Shown piece by piece: positions 16,885 to 26,055 of a DNA stretch of 64,000 bases. The stretch's first letter is position 1, and every line of letters starts with the position of its first letter. The stretch covers positions 1 to 64,000 of the forward strand of contig NZ_JALNTY010000004.1 in NCBI RefSeq assembly GCF_023161965.1, written 5' to 3'. The notes under the pieces are model-generated. The model saw only the letters and a list, made by a program, of their open reading frames with translations, did no database searches and had not been told where the DNA came from. The DNA is from Anaerosoma tenue (GTDB taxonomy: Bacteria; Actinomycetota; Coriobacteriia; Anaerosomatales; Anaerosomataceae). The position numbers and the translations under genes are program-made.

Positions 16885-17499
16885 CTACGGACGCACCATG
16901 GCTCTGAGCGGCCCGAACAGCCCTTCGTCCGACCACTCACGCCAGACGAAGTAGGCGAGCAGCGCTCCTCCGGCGATATCGATCGAGTAGTGTCCGCGTG
17001 AGACGAGCATGGTGATCGCCATCACCCCGAGCAGGGCCACACCCGTTGTGTGCAGACGCGGCGCTTCGCGGCGGCCCACGAGCAGCAGGAGCAGCACGAC
17101 CACGGCGGTATGCCCCGACGGGAACAGGCCGTTCTCGAACAGCGGGAACGGAAGCACCGAGCCTGCCCGGTCGTGCGCCAGCGGGGTGAGCATGGTAAGC
17201 GCGGCGCGCAGCAGGTACATGAGCGCGACCGACGCGACGTACTCGGGAATGTGCGCGGGGTGACGCCTGATCAGCCGGGCCCCGAGCATGAGGAGAAGCG
17301 CGACCATCGCCGCCAGCGTGAGGTAGCTTGCGGCAGGCACGTGCGGCAGGACCTCGTAGGCGAGGTCGGGAGCGGCGGGGCGGTCGGGAAAGCGTGATGC
17401 GATGACCCGGCTGGCAGCTTCCGTGGCGATGACGGCAGCAGCGGCCATGACCGACACGACCGCGGTGCGCCGTATGAGATCACGGGAGGCCACTGGCAT
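16885..17499 (-). CDS. PAP2-superfamily membrane phosphatase (PAP2_C/sphingomyelin synthase-like)
   Basis: A 204-residue membrane protein with about six transmembrane helices. The catalytic-type motifs are FPSGHT (near residue 128) and SRGHYSIDI (near residue 170), with the two histidines expected for lipid phosphate hydrolysis or phosphotransfer. The classical KxxxxxxRP motif is not evident, which fits the PAP2_C branch. The start is ATG 17499, which overlaps the acylphosphatase stop (TGATG). It belongs to a UbiA-acylphosphatase-PAP2 operon, so a role in prenyl or lipid phosphate turnover is possible. Confidence 0.78.
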   Translation of the reverse strand: MPVASRDLIRRTAVVSVMAAAAVIATEAASRVIASRFPDRPAAPDLAYEVLPHVPAASYLTLAAMVALLLMLGARLIRRHPAHIPEYVASVALMYLLRAALTMLTPLAHDRAGSVLPFPLFENGLFPSGHTAVVVLLLLLVGRREAPRLHTTGVALLGVMAITMLVSRGHYSIDIAGGALLAYFVWREWSDEGLFGPLRAMVRP

Positions 17500-17795
17500 C
17501 AGGCCCGTATGCCGAACCCGCTCAGCCCCACGGGTTCCTCCCACGTGACCGCGACGTCACCCACCACCGCGTGGGCCGGCCCCTCGTGGCACCAGGCGAT
17601 CATACGCTCCACCGGTACCCGGTCACCTTCAAGCACGGCTTCCACCCCCTGAGCGGTGTTGCGGACCCAGCCGTCGATGCCGAGCAGCCGGGCTTCCTCC
17701 GCGGCGCTCGCCCTGTAATAGACACCCTGCACGACGCCGGTGATGCTCAGATGCGCCCTCACGCGGCGCCCGGGATCCTGTGGCGGTCCACCCAT
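17499..17795 (-). CDS. acyP: Acylphosphatase
   Basis: A 98-residue acylphosphatase that hydrolyses acyl phosphates. The active-site loop GVVQGVYYR includes the phosphate-binding Arg, and the catalytic Asn lies in GWVRNT (about residue 45). The length is typical (about 90-100 residues). It sits between the UbiA gene (36 bases upstream) and the PAP2 gene (1-base overlap), so it is co-transcribed with both. Confidence 0.92.
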   Translation of the reverse strand: MGGPPQDPGRRVRAHLSITGVVQGVYYRASAAEEARLLGIDGWVRNTAQGVEAVLEGDRVPVERMIAWCHEGPAHAVVGDVAVTWEEPVGLSGFGIRA

Positions 17796-17831
17796 CTCGA
17801 GCCCTCCATGACGATGCGCCCGCTCTGCGGC

Positions 17832-18728
17832 TCAGCCCAGCAGTGCGGCGATCGCATATCCGGCGGCCATGAGCACGTTGACCCCCAGGAGAGCCTGCAC
17901 GTTCGCGCCCAGCGCCGGGATGAGCTCCTCGAACCCATCGTACTCCCTGATCGCGATCGTGACCGCCTTGGCTGCCGGCACGGCGGCAACCAGCGCCAGC
18001 AGCACCCACGGCGTGAGGATGCCGGTCACCACGCCGATGACGATGACGACGAACGCCGCGGCCTCGGCCACCGCGTAGAGCCAGCGCGCGCGGCGCTTGC
18101 CCAGGAGCACCACCATGTGGTGACGGCCTCCTGCGGTGTCGGCAGTCGTGTCAGGGAACTCGTTCAGGAGCAGGAGGTTGTAGGTGAGCAGCGTGGCAGG
18201 GATCCCGGAGACCCAGGCTGCCGTGTCGAAGCCTCCCGTGATCAGGAAGTACGTGCCGACGACAGGCAGGATGCCCAGGCCCGCACCGGCCATGATCTCG
18301 CCCAGGCCCGTCCGGGTGAACACCGGCGTGTAGAGGACCACGAGCACCGCGCCCACCAGCCCGATGATCAGCAGCTCCCACCCGGCCGCCCAGGCGAGAT
18401 ACAGCCCGATGGCGGAGCCTGCCAGGAGTGTGCCGATGCCGAGTATGAGCGCCTCGCGCGGCTCCAGGTCCCTGGCGGGAAGCATGCCGCTCCCGCCCGA
18501 GAACGGTGTCTGCACGGTGTCGTGATCGATGCCGCTCCTCGTCCAGTCGTGCCAGTCGTTCAAGACGTTGACGCTCGCCTGCAACAGGATGAGTCCGATC
18601 GCCGCGAGGATCGAGCGTCCGATGTGGATCGAGCCGTGCCACGCCGCCAGTGCCGAACCATGCACGACCAGAACGAGCGCGAGCGTGAGGAACTGAGGTC
18701 GCGTCTCCAGAACGTACTTCTTGAACAC
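17832..18728 (-). CDS. UbiA family prenyltransferase (MenA-like)
   Basis: A 298-residue membrane enzyme with eight to nine transmembrane helices. The two Asp-rich substrate/Mg2+ motifs are present: NVLNDWHDWTRSGID (NDxxD type) and DTTADTAGGRHH. The family attaches isoprenoid chains to aromatic rings, for example DHNA in menaquinone synthesis. The GTG at 18728 (VFKKYVLETRPQF) is chosen because GGAGGGGGG lies about 7 bases upstream and family members begin close to this sequence; the frame is open to 18845. No other menaquinone genes are nearby, so the acceptor is not established. Confidence 0.85.
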   Translation of the reverse strand: MFKKYVLETRPQFLTLALVLVVHGSALAAWHGSIHIGRSILAAIGLILLQASVNVLNDWHDWTRSGIDHDTVQTPFSGGSGMLPARDLEPREALILGIGTLLAGSAIGLYLAWAAGWELLIIGLVGAVLVVLYTPVFTRTGLGEIMAGAGLGILPVVGTYFLITGGFDTAAWVSGIPATLLTYNLLLLNEFPDTTADTAGGRHHMVVLLGKRRARWLYAVAEAAAFVVIVIGVVTGILTPWVLLALVAAVPAAKAVTIAIREYDGFEELIPALGANVQALLGVNVLMAAGYAIAALLG

Positions 18729-18854
18729 CCGGGAGCCCCCCTCCACGATGTGCACCGTATCAGGACAGTAGACACGAACGCGCAGCGTGCCGCAACATCC
18801 CGCGACGGTTTCCGCTACCATCTGGACATCGTGTGAGCGGACCATTGGAGAGCG

Positions 18855-20006
18855 ATGCTCGGACTTAAGGAGTTGCTCGGAGGCAAGTTGAAGTTCGCGC
18901 TGATCGCGACTGCGATCACGCTGGTCGTCTCGCTAATCATGGTCACCACGGCGATGTCGGAGGGGCTGCTCACCGGGATGTCCGGTGCGAAGTCCTCGCT
19001 CGACGCCGACGCGCTCGTGTTCCAGAAGGACACCTATCCCACCTTCGAGCGCAGCATACTCTCCGCTGCCGACATGGACGTCGTCGCCGGCACGCAGGGC
19101 GTGGCCGACGCGTACGGGGTGGGTCACACCTACGCCTCCGTGGGATCGGTCTCCGATCCGTTCGATGTGCGCGTGTTCGGTCTCGGCAGCCGATTCGGCC
19201 AACTGCCGATCATCGAGGGCACGGGGGACGTAGGCCCGGGGGAGGCGGTGCTCGACGAGACCGCCCGGCTCGAGGGGGTCGAGATCGGGGACACGATCGT
19301 CCTGACACCGGTGGATGCCGAACTCGTGGTGGTGGGATTCACCGAGGGACGGCGGTACGTGATGGTCCCCACGGTATGGGTCGACCTTCCCACCTGGCAG
19401 GAGCTGCATGTGGCCTCCGTGCTCGGCCGCGTGGCCGATGAAGGCGGATCGGATCCTGTGGCGGCCGCGAGGATGGCCGAGGAGTTCGAGGGGAGCGCGT
19501 CGGTGGCAGCGATCACCCTGGAGGACGGTGTGACGATCGAGGACGTCCAGGCCCGCCTCGGCAGTGAATACACCGTTGCGGGGCCGGTCGAGGCTGCGCG
19601 TGCGGGCAACGGCATGCCGGAGATGATCATGGCCATGGCCGGCATCCAGGGCGTCTCCGTGGTCATCGGCGCTCTTCTCGTGGGTGTCTTCTTCTACATC
19701 ACCACGCTTCACAAGACCTCGCAGATCGCCGCGATAAAGGCGATCGGGGCGTCCAACGCGTTCCTCTATCGCGACCTGCTCCTGCAGATCACCGTGCTGG
19801 TGGCCGTTGCCACAGCGGCTGGCACGCTTCTGGCCCTGGGCGTAGGGGCCGGGATGCCGCCGATGATGGCGTTCGACCCCGACCCGGGCAGATGGGCGGT
19901 GGCGGTGGCCGCGGTCTTCGGTACGGCCTACCTTGGCAGTCTGTTCTCGCTCAGGAGCATCCTCAAAGTGGACCCGGCAACGGCCCTCGGCCGCACCTCG
20001 GCATAG
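18855..20006 (+). CDS. ABC transporter permease (MacB/FtsX-type)
   Basis: A 383-residue permease with an N-terminal transmembrane helix (12-35), a large extracytoplasmic domain (about 40-255) and three C-terminal helices (265-375). The cytoplasmic coupling segment KTSQIAAIKAIGAS is typical of FtsX-like permeases (DevC/MacB). Such four-helix permeases form homodimers and move lipids, lipoproteins or peptides. The start is ATG 18855 with GGAGAG just upstream. The ATPase gene follows 8 bases after the stop. The gene is divergent from UbiA, with 126 bases between. Confidence 0.87.
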   Translation: MLGLKELLGGKLKFALIATAITLVVSLIMVTTAMSEGLLTGMSGAKSSLDADALVFQKDTYPTFERSILSAADMDVVAGTQGVADAYGVGHTYASVGSVSDPFDVRVFGLGSRFGQLPIIEGTGDVGPGEAVLDETARLEGVEIGDTIVLTPVDAELVVVGFTEGRRYVMVPTVWVDLPTWQELHVASVLGRVADEGGSDPVAAARMAEEFEGSASVAAITLEDGVTIEDVQARLGSEYTVAGPVEAARAGNGMPEMIMAMAGIQGVSVVIGALLVGVFFYITTLHKTSQIAAIKAIGASNAFLYRDLLLQITVLVAVATAAGTLLALGVGAGMPPMMAFDPDPGRWAVAVAAVFGTAYLGSLFSLRSILKVDPATALGRTSA

Positions 20007-20014
20007 GGGGCGAC

Positions 20015-20683
20015 ATGCTGCAGATACGGAACATCACCAAGAGATACGGCACCGGCCGGACGCAGGTGACGGCGCTCGACGACGTCTCCTTCTCGCTCGG
20101 CAGAGGCAGGCTGCTCGCGCTGCTCGGTCCTTCCGGCTCGGGCAAGACCACCCTCATCTCGATCATCGCGGGCCTGCTCACCCCCACCTCGGGCGAGATC
20201 GTCATCGGCGGGCATCCGGTGCATCTCCGCACCGTCAGGGAGGCGGCCAGGTTCCGGCGCGAGAACATCGGGATCGTGTTCCAGGAGCACCACCTGGTGC
20301 CCTACCTGACCGCGCGTGACAACCTGCTGCTGGTACCGCATCTTTCGGGGCGGGTACGGCAGGAGCACCGGGACCGCGCGGACGAACTGCTCGCGTCGTT
20401 CGACCTCACCGACCGGGCGTCGCACCGGCCCGCGCTCCTCTCCGGCGGTGAGCGTCAGCGCGTCGCGATAGCGCGCGCCCTGATGAACGTCCCGGAGATC
20501 ATGCTCGTGGACGAGCCGACCGCGAGCCTCGACACGGAGCGTGGCTTCCAGGTGGTGGAGATGCTGAAGCGCCAGGTCCACGACCGGGCGATGACCTGCG
20601 TGATGGTGACCCATGATCCCCGGATGGCCGCGCATGCGGACGAGCAACTGACCATCCGGGACGGCAGGGTCGTCGCTTCGTGA
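20015..20683 (+). CDS. ABC transporter ATP-binding protein (LolD/MacB type)
   Basis: A 222-residue ATPase. Walker A is GPSGSGKTT, the Q-loop is VFQEHHLVPY, the signature is LLSGGERQRVAIARAL, Walker B is MLVDEPTASLD and the H-loop is VTHD. All are intact. The start is ATG 20015 after tagggggcg; the frame runs further upstream inside the permease gene. It energises the preceding FtsX-type permease. The stop overlaps the next gene (GTGA). Confidence 0.93.
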   Translation: MLQIRNITKRYGTGRTQVTALDDVSFSLGRGRLLALLGPSGSGKTTLISIIAGLLTPTSGEIVIGGHPVHLRTVREAARFRRENIGIVFQEHHLVPYLTARDNLLLVPHLSGRVRQEHRDRADELLASFDLTDRASHRPALLSGGERQRVAIARALMNVPEIMLVDEPTASLDTERGFQVVEMLKRQVHDRAMTCVMVTHDPRMAAHADEQLTIRDGRVVAS

Positions 20684-21279
20684 CGAAGGCGGGCGCGTGC
20701 GGGCGCGGCGGATCCAGCGAGCCTTCCGCCCTCATCGAGATCGTGCACGGTGCGGAGTGCATCCCCTGTGAGGTGCTACGCACCGATCGGCGCACGCTCG
20801 CTCTCACCATCTCGCCCGACGGCACTGTACGGGCGCGCGCCCCGAGGCGCATGCCTCTCCGGGATATCGAGCGGTTCGCGCGGTCGAGGGCGGGGTGGCT
20901 GACCAGGAAGCGTGCGGAGATCGCCGCGCGTGGAGGACACGTGCGTGAGCCGCTGAGCCCCGCCGAGATCGAGCGCGCCCGGGGTCTCTTCAGAGAGCGA
21001 TACGACGCGTGCTGGGCGCACTTCGCGGCGCCCGGGGAGGACAAGCCGCCGCTCCGTCTTCGTGAGATGCGGTCACGGTGGGGGAGCTTCGCCCCCTCGG
21101 GCAGGATCACGCTCAATACGTGCCTCGTGCGCGTTCCTGTGGAGTGCCTCGACTACGTGATCTTCCACGAGTTGTGCCACCTGCGCGAGCGCGGTCACGG
21201 ACCCCGGTTCTACGCGCAGCTCGAGCGGTACGTACCGGAATGGCGCGAGCGCAGGCGGCAACTGCGGGGACTATCGTGA
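20680..21279 (+). CDS. YgjP-like zinc metalloprotease (DUF45)
   Basis: A 199-residue protein of the YgjP/DUF45 family. The metal site HELCHL followed by H in RGHGPRFY (HExxH...H) is at about residues 165-177, and MRSRWGSFAPSGRITLNTCLV is the family's conserved core. The GTG start at 20680 overlaps the ATPase stop, so it is translated with the ABC operon. The physiological substrate of the family is unknown. Confidence 0.85.
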   Translation: MTKAGACGRGGSSEPSALIEIVHGAECIPCEVLRTDRRTLALTISPDGTVRARAPRRMPLRDIERFARSRAGWLTRKRAEIAARGGHVREPLSPAEIERARGLFRERYDACWAHFAAPGEDKPPLRLREMRSRWGSFAPSGRITLNTCLVRVPVECLDYVIFHELCHLRERGHGPRFYAQLERYVPEWRERRRQLRGLS

Positions 21280-21343
21280 CCCGCTGCGCACCATCGTGCG
21301 GTACGCTTGGCGCTGGTGGATCAGTGTCGACACGATAGGCAGG

Positions 21344-23242
21344 ATGATGCCCGGCCCCGTGAAGCGCCTGTTGCTGGGCGACCCTCTGCACAACCGTGAC
21401 GCGATGCGGCAGCGACTGAGCAACCCGGTTGCGCTCGCGGTGTTCTCGAGCGACGCGCTCTCGTCGGTGGCATACGCGCCGGGCGAGATCATGCTGATGC
21501 TCGCTCTCGCGGGCGCGGGTGCGCTGAGCTTCACGCTGCCGGTCGCCGCGGGGATCGGGATCCTGCTCGTGGTGGTGGTGCTCTCGTACCGCCAGACCAT
21601 CCGGGCGTACCCGGGTGGCGGAGGCTCGTACATCGTGGCCAAGGAGAACCTTGGCACCGTTCCGGGGCTGGTGGCCGGCGCCGCGCTCCTGGTGGACTAC
21701 ACGCTGACCGTGGCCGTCTCGATCTCGGCCGCAGTGGCGGCTATCACCTCGGCGTTCCCCGGTCTGCTGCGCTACACGGTGCCGATCGCGGTGGCCCTCG
21801 TGGTTGCGCTGGCCGTCGCGAACCTTCGGGGGACCCGGGAATCGGGTGCCCTGTTCGCTGGCCCCACGTTCGTCTTCATCGCTCTGATGGGGGTGATGAT
21901 CGCCGTGGGGTTGGTACGTTTCGCTCTCGGTCAGCCGTTCACCGTTCCCGCACCGGGCGACCCCGTGGAGGCGGTGCAGTCGCTGACGCTGTTCCTCGTG
22001 CTGAAGGCCTTCGCGTCCGGATGCACCGCGATGACGGGCATCGAGGCGATAGCTAACGGCGCGCAGGCGTTCCGGCAGCCCGAAGAGCGTAATGCCGCGA
22101 CAACGCTCACGTGGATGGCGGCTATCCTTCTGTTCCTGTTCCTCGGCACGGTGGCGCTCTCCCGGCTTGCCGGGGTCCAGCCTTCCGAGACCGAGACGGT
22201 GATCAGCCAGCTGTCCCGGTCGATGTTCGGCACGGGATGGCTGTACTACGTGATCTCGGCGAGCGTCGCCACGATCCTGGTGCTCGCGGCGAACACCGCC
22301 TACGCGGACTTCCCGCGGCTCTCGTCGCTCGTGGCGGACGACGACTTCCTGCCGCATCAGCTCCGTGACCGGGGACACCGGCTGGTGTTCAGCAACGGGA
22401 TCATCCTGCTAACCATCGCGGCCGCCGTGCTGCTGATGGCGTTCGGTGGTGTGACCACGCGTCTGATCCCGCTGTACGCGATAGGGGTGTTCCTGTCGTT
22501 CACCCTCTCGCAGGCCGGCATGATCCGCCACCATCTGCGGGTACGAGAGCCCGGGTGGCAGCGCTCCTTGGCTCTGCCGGCCCTGGGGGCCGTTGCCACG
22601 GGCGTGGTGACACTGGTAGTGGCTGTGGCCAAGTTCGCGCAAGGCGCGTGGGTCGTGATCATCCTGATCCCGGCGATCGTAGGGGGCTTCCTGTGGGTCC
22701 GCGCGCAGTACGACCGCGTGCGACGCGATCTTGCCATCAGACCCGACGAGTACGCCGATCTCGACTGGCAGTCGTACAACCGGATGCACAACCACGTGGT
22801 CGTCCTCGTGAAGGCGATCGACCGGCGGCTCATCCGCGCACTCCGCTATGCGCGCAGCCTCAAGGCCGATCGGATCGAAGCGGTCTACGTGGACATCGAC
22901 GGCACGGCCGATGAGTTCCGCGGGCGATGGGATGCAGCGGGCTTCGGCATCAAGCTCACCATCATCGACTCGCCGTACCGGGAGATCCTCGCGCCGATCA
23001 TGGGCCACATCAGGTCCGTTCCTCGGCCGACGAGCGACCACGTGGTCACGGTGATACTGCCCGAGTACGCAGCGGAGAACGTGGGGGACGCGGTGCTCCA
23101 CGACCAGACATCGCTGTTCCTGAAGCAGCAGCTCTTCGGCGAGCCCGGCGTGATACTCACCGATGTGCCGTACCGCATCGACGAACCATGCACGCCGCTC
23201 TCGTGCGCGATTCCGCCGGACAGGTCTGAAGCCGCCGACTGA
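21344..23242 (+). CDS. APC-superfamily potassium permease (KimA-like)
   Basis: A 632-residue transporter with about twelve transmembrane helices (residues 25-475) and a cytoplasmic C-terminal domain (480-632). The early SSDALSSVAYAPGE and YPGGGGSYIVAKENLG match the KimA/YdaO-type proton-coupled potassium importers, and the tail (HVVVLVKAIDRR..) matches their regulatory domain. The start is ATG 21344 (21347 is a second option). It is convergent with two trkA-like genes, an arrangement also seen in Mycobacterium tuberculosis beside ceoB/ceoC, which supports a potassium role. Confidence 0.85.
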   Translation: MMPGPVKRLLLGDPLHNRDAMRQRLSNPVALAVFSSDALSSVAYAPGEIMLMLALAGAGALSFTLPVAAGIGILLVVVVLSYRQTIRAYPGGGGSYIVAKENLGTVPGLVAGAALLVDYTLTVAVSISAAVAAITSAFPGLLRYTVPIAVALVVALAVANLRGTRESGALFAGPTFVFIALMGVMIAVGLVRFALGQPFTVPAPGDPVEAVQSLTLFLVLKAFASGCTAMTGIEAIANGAQAFRQPEERNAATTLTWMAAILLFLFLGTVALSRLAGVQPSETETVISQLSRSMFGTGWLYYVISASVATILVLAANTAYADFPRLSSLVADDDFLPHQLRDRGHRLVFSNGIILLTIAAAVLLMAFGGVTTRLIPLYAIGVFLSFTLSQAGMIRHHLRVREPGWQRSLALPALGAVATGVVTLVVAVAKFAQGAWVVIILIPAIVGGFLWVRAQYDRVRRDLAIRPDEYADLDWQSYNRMHNHVVVLVKAIDRRLIRALRYARSLKADRIEAVYVDIDGTADEFRGRWDAAGFGIKLTIIDSPYREILAPIMGHIRSVPRPTSDHVVTVILPEYAAENVGDAVLHDQTSLFLKQQLFGEPGVILTDVPYRIDEPCTPLSCAIPPDRSEAAD

Positions 23243-23243
23243 T

Positions 23244-23257
23244 CGGGCCGTCGCCCG
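23244..23257. terminator. Short bidirectional hairpin between kimA-like and trkA genes
   Basis: CGGGC (23244-23248) and GCCCG (23253-23257) form a 5-bp stem with a 4-base loop in the 34-base convergent gap. Weak evidence. Confidence 0.3.
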
Positions 23258-23276
23258 GTGGGACATCCGGCCATCC

Positions 23277-23981
23277 TCAGCCGGCGTCGCTCCCGCCTCG
23301 CGCCTCGGGCACCGTCTTGCCGGTGCCGAGCGCTTCGAGGACCGCTGCGCTGTCCATGGCTCCCTGGACGAGGATCAGGAGCTGGTCGCCGGCTTCAAGG
23401 CGGGTCTCGCCTCTGGCCGCGCGGACGCCGCCGCCGGCGGCGATCACCGCCATCACGGTGACGTTGGCGGGGAGCGCGATGTCGGCGAGCGTCTTGCCCA
23501 CGGCTTCCGCATCCTCCGGGAGCCGCACCTCATCGACCTGGACGTCGTCCGCCTGGAGATCGAGCAGCGGTACGACATCGCCGAACACAAGGTCGCGGCC
23601 GATGAGTCCGTAGAGCATCGCGGGTGAGGACACCGCCACGTCCACACCCCACTCCTTGTCGAAGAGCCATTCGTTGAGGGGGTGGTTGACGCGCGCGTAG
23701 ACCGTGCCGCCTTCGAGCACCTTCGTGAGCATGGCGACCACGAGGTTGTCTTCGTCGTCACCGGTCACGGCGATCACCATGTCGGAGTCGCTCACGTCCG
23801 CCGATTCGAGGACCTCGGGCTCGCAGGCGTCGCCGTGTATCGTGTCCACCTCGGGCAGTGCCGACCTGAGCACGTCCACACGCTCCCGGCGCTGCTCGAT
23901 GAGCACCACGGTGTGCTCGCGATGCAGCCGCTCGGCGAGGTACGCCCCTGTCTTGCCGCCGCCCACTATCACGATCCGCAT
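23277..23981 (-). CDS. TrkA family potassium uptake regulatory protein (CeoC-like)
   Basis: A 234-residue protein with a Rossmann NAD-binding TrkA-N domain (1-120; MRIVIVGGGKTGAYLA, acidic strand end VLIEQ) and a TrkA-C (RCK_C) domain (145-215). The family gates K+ transporters in response to nucleotides. It lies 10 bases after a second trkA-like gene, forming a ceoB-ceoC-like pair, and converges on the KimA-like permease gene, a possible partner. Confidence 0.88.
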   Translation of the reverse strand: MRIVIVGGGKTGAYLAERLHREHTVVLIEQRRERVDVLRSALPEVDTIHGDACEPEVLESADVSDSDMVIAVTGDDEDNLVVAMLTKVLEGGTVYARVNHPLNEWLFDKEWGVDVAVSSPAMLYGLIGRDLVFGDVVPLLDLQADDVQVDEVRLPEDAEAVGKTLADIALPANVTVMAVIAAGGGVRAARGETRLEAGDQLLILVQGAMDSAAVLEALGTGKTVPEARGGSDAG

Positions 23982-23991
23982 CGCGTCCTCC

Positions 23992-24642
23992 TCAGTCCAG
24001 GTCGAGGAGCTTCTTGAGCTCCGGGAGGGCGTCGCGCGTCACGGTGATGCTCAGCCTGTCGCCCTTGATGAGTTCCATGCGCGGCTCCGCGAGGTGCGCC
24101 ACGCCATCACGGACGACCGCCGATATCGAGAACTTCCCGGGATAGTCGACGTTGCTCACCATCTTGCCCGTGAGCTGCGTGGACGCATCGGCGGTGATGG
24201 TCACCACCTCGCCTCCACCGTATGCCGCACGTATCTTGACCTCGGGCTCCAGAATGCTGGCCAGCAGCATGGCGCTCGACCAGTTGACGCCGGAGACGGT
24301 GGGGATGCCGAAGCGCTCGTAGATCACCGCCCGGTGGGGGTCGAAGATGCGTGCCACCACGCAGGGGACGCCGAACCGCTCACGCGCCACACGGGCGCTC
24401 ACGATGTTGCTGTTATCACCGCTCGTGACCGCTGCGTACGCCCCGGCGTGCCGGATCCCGGCTTTCTCGAGTGTCGAGCGGTCGAAGACCTCACCGGTGA
24501 TCCGCCGGCCCTTGATGTCATGACCAGCCTCGGCGAAAGCTTCCGCATTGCGGTCGATCACCGCCACCGAATGCCCGTGCTCCTCCAGCATGAACGCGAG
24601 GAAGCGGCCCACGCGCCCGTATCCGCCGATGACGACATGCAT
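23992..24642 (-). CDS. TrkA family potassium uptake regulatory protein (CeoB-like)
   Basis: A 216-residue protein with a TrkA-N domain (MHVVIGGYGRVGRFLA; AVIDRN) and a C-terminal TrkA-C domain from about residue 135. It is the first gene of a two-gene operon with the TrkA protein at 23277. Paired TrkA proteins can form heteromeric rings. The upstream 227 bases separate it from a small secreted-protein gene on the opposite strand; I see no clear operator there. Confidence 0.88.
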   Translation of the reverse strand: MHVVIGGYGRVGRFLAFMLEEHGHSVAVIDRNAEAFAEAGHDIKGRRITGEVFDRSTLEKAGIRHAGAYAAVTSGDNSNIVSARVARERFGVPCVVARIFDPHRAVIYERFGIPTVSGVNWSSAMLLASILEPEVKIRAAYGGGEVVTITADASTQLTGKMVSNVDYPGKFSISAVVRDGVAHLAEPRMELIKGDRLSITVTRDALPELKKLLDLD

Positions 24643-24869
24643 GTGTGCTCCCGGGGTCCGATCGGGCCTGAGCGCCCGGCTCCGCGTACGACAATGCTAC
24701 CCCTCACGCCCGGACCAGCCAAACCATGCCGACGGGATTACCGCCTTTCACGTGCGGGTACGAAGTCTCATCGCCCACTGCCTCTCGTGTCGTGGGCGGG
24801 GGGATACGCCGCACGAGCGCCGGTGCACGCAGGCACCATCGTGCGGCCCCGTCGGGGAGGTGAACCGGC

Positions 24870-25040
24870 ATGAAGAGGCGTACCCGCCCCCTCGTCTTCG
24901 CTGCGATCGCTCTGGCGTTCGTGCTCTCAACGAGCACGATGGCCTGGGCGCACGGCGGTAGCGGAGGCGACCCAGGGTGGGGATGGCTCGATGCGCCCGG
25001 CATCGAGCAGGGCGCTCCGTGGTCGGGCGTCCATCCGTAG
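24870..25040 (+). CDS. Small secreted peptide, 56 residues
   Basis: A short gene with ATG at 24870, an RBS GGGGAGG 9 bases upstream and TAG at 25038-25040. The N-terminus is a clear signal peptide (MKRRTRPLVF, hydrophobic core to residue 22, cleavage after MAWA). The mature part is about 28 residues, rich in Gly, Trp and Pro (GGSGGDPGWGWLD) and begins with His. There is no Cys. The function is unknown. It is divergent from the trkA pair and convergent with the exchanger gene. Confidence 0.6.
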   Translation: MKRRTRPLVFAAIALAFVLSTSTMAWAHGGSGGDPGWGWLDAPGIEQGAPWSGVHP

Positions 25041-25080
25041 GAGGACCGGGGTTCCGATGATGCGCGGCTACGCGGTGCTG

Positions 25081-26031
25081 TTAGAGAAGGAGCAGCACCG
25101 CGTACGTCGCATAGGCGGCGGTGAGCACCGCGCCCGCGCGGCGGCCGATGCGGCCGTTCCTTACCAGTAGCGGCACGAGCACGAGAGCCGCTCCCGTCAT
25201 CACCCACACATCGACACAAGCGATGCTCTCGGCCACGCCGATGGGACGCACCATGGCGGTCGTGCCGATGATGAGCAAAGCATTGAAGATGTTGCTGCCG
25301 AGGACGTTGCCTACGGCGACGTCGGAGTGCCCGCGGAACGCGGCCGCGATGCTTGTGGCGAGCTCGGGCAGCGAAGTGCCTACGGCAACGAGGGTGAGGC
25401 CGATCACCGTCTCCGGAACGCCGAACGTTCGGGCGATGCCGGTCGCTCCTGTGATCAGGAGGTCCGATCCGACAACGAGCGCACCGAGGCCGAGCGCGAT
25501 GTAGAGGATGCCGAGCCACAGACTTCCCGGCCCCTCGAACTCCTCGCCCTCGTGCTCGTGCAGCTCCGCAGACGGGGCAGGCTTCTCCCTGAGCTCCGTT
25601 CGATACGAGTAGTAGGTGTAGCCCACGAGCCCGAGGACCAGGAACAGGCCGATCGGGCGGGTGATGAGTCCGGTCAGAGACACGGCCGCCAGCACCAGCA
25701 TGGCTCCGACCATCACCAGCGTGTCACGCTTCACCTCGGCGGGCTTCACCACGATCGGGGCGATGAGCGCGGAGATCCCGAGGACCGCAAGCACGTTGAA
25801 GATGTTGCTGCCTACGACGTTGCCGATGGCGATGTCGGCGTTGCCCTGAAGCGCCGCGCTCACGCTCACGAGGAGCTCCGGCGCGGAGGTGCCAGCCGCC
25901 ACGACGGTGAGCCCGATGAGCAGCGACGACAGGCCGAACCTGCGGGCCACGGACACGGCGCCGCGGACGAGGCCCTCGCCGCCGCCGAAGAGCAGCACGA
26001 ATCCGAGTATGGCGGCGAGGTACATGTTCAC
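25081..26031 (-). CDS. Calcium/sodium antiporter (CaCA family, YrbG-like)
   Basis: A 316-residue membrane exchanger with two homologous halves, each with an alpha-repeat: AAGTSAPELLVS...GNVVGSNIFN (residues 45-80) and AVGTSLPELATS...GNVLGSNIFN (210-245). The acidic residues in both repeats bind the cation. About ten transmembrane helices are seen, split by an acidic His/Glu-rich cytoplasmic loop (around 150-165). It starts 25 bases after the ABC exporter gene stop on the same strand and may be the last gene of that operon. Confidence 0.9.
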   Translation of the reverse strand: MNMYLAAILGFVLLFGGGEGLVRGAVSVARRFGLSSLLIGLTVVAAGTSAPELLVSVSAALQGNADIAIGNVVGSNIFNVLAVLGISALIAPIVVKPAEVKRDTLVMVGAMLVLAAVSLTGLITRPIGLFLVLGLVGYTYYSYRTELREKPAPSAELHEHEGEEFEGPGSLWLGILYIALGLGALVVGSDLLITGATGIARTFGVPETVIGLTLVAVGTSLPELATSIAAAFRGHSDVAVGNVLGSNIFNALLIIGTTAMVRPIGVAESIACVDVWVMTGAALVLVPLLVRNGRIGRRAGAVLTAAYATYAVLLLL

Positions 26032-26055
26032 GGGCGTCGGTCTCCCTGGCGTGGC

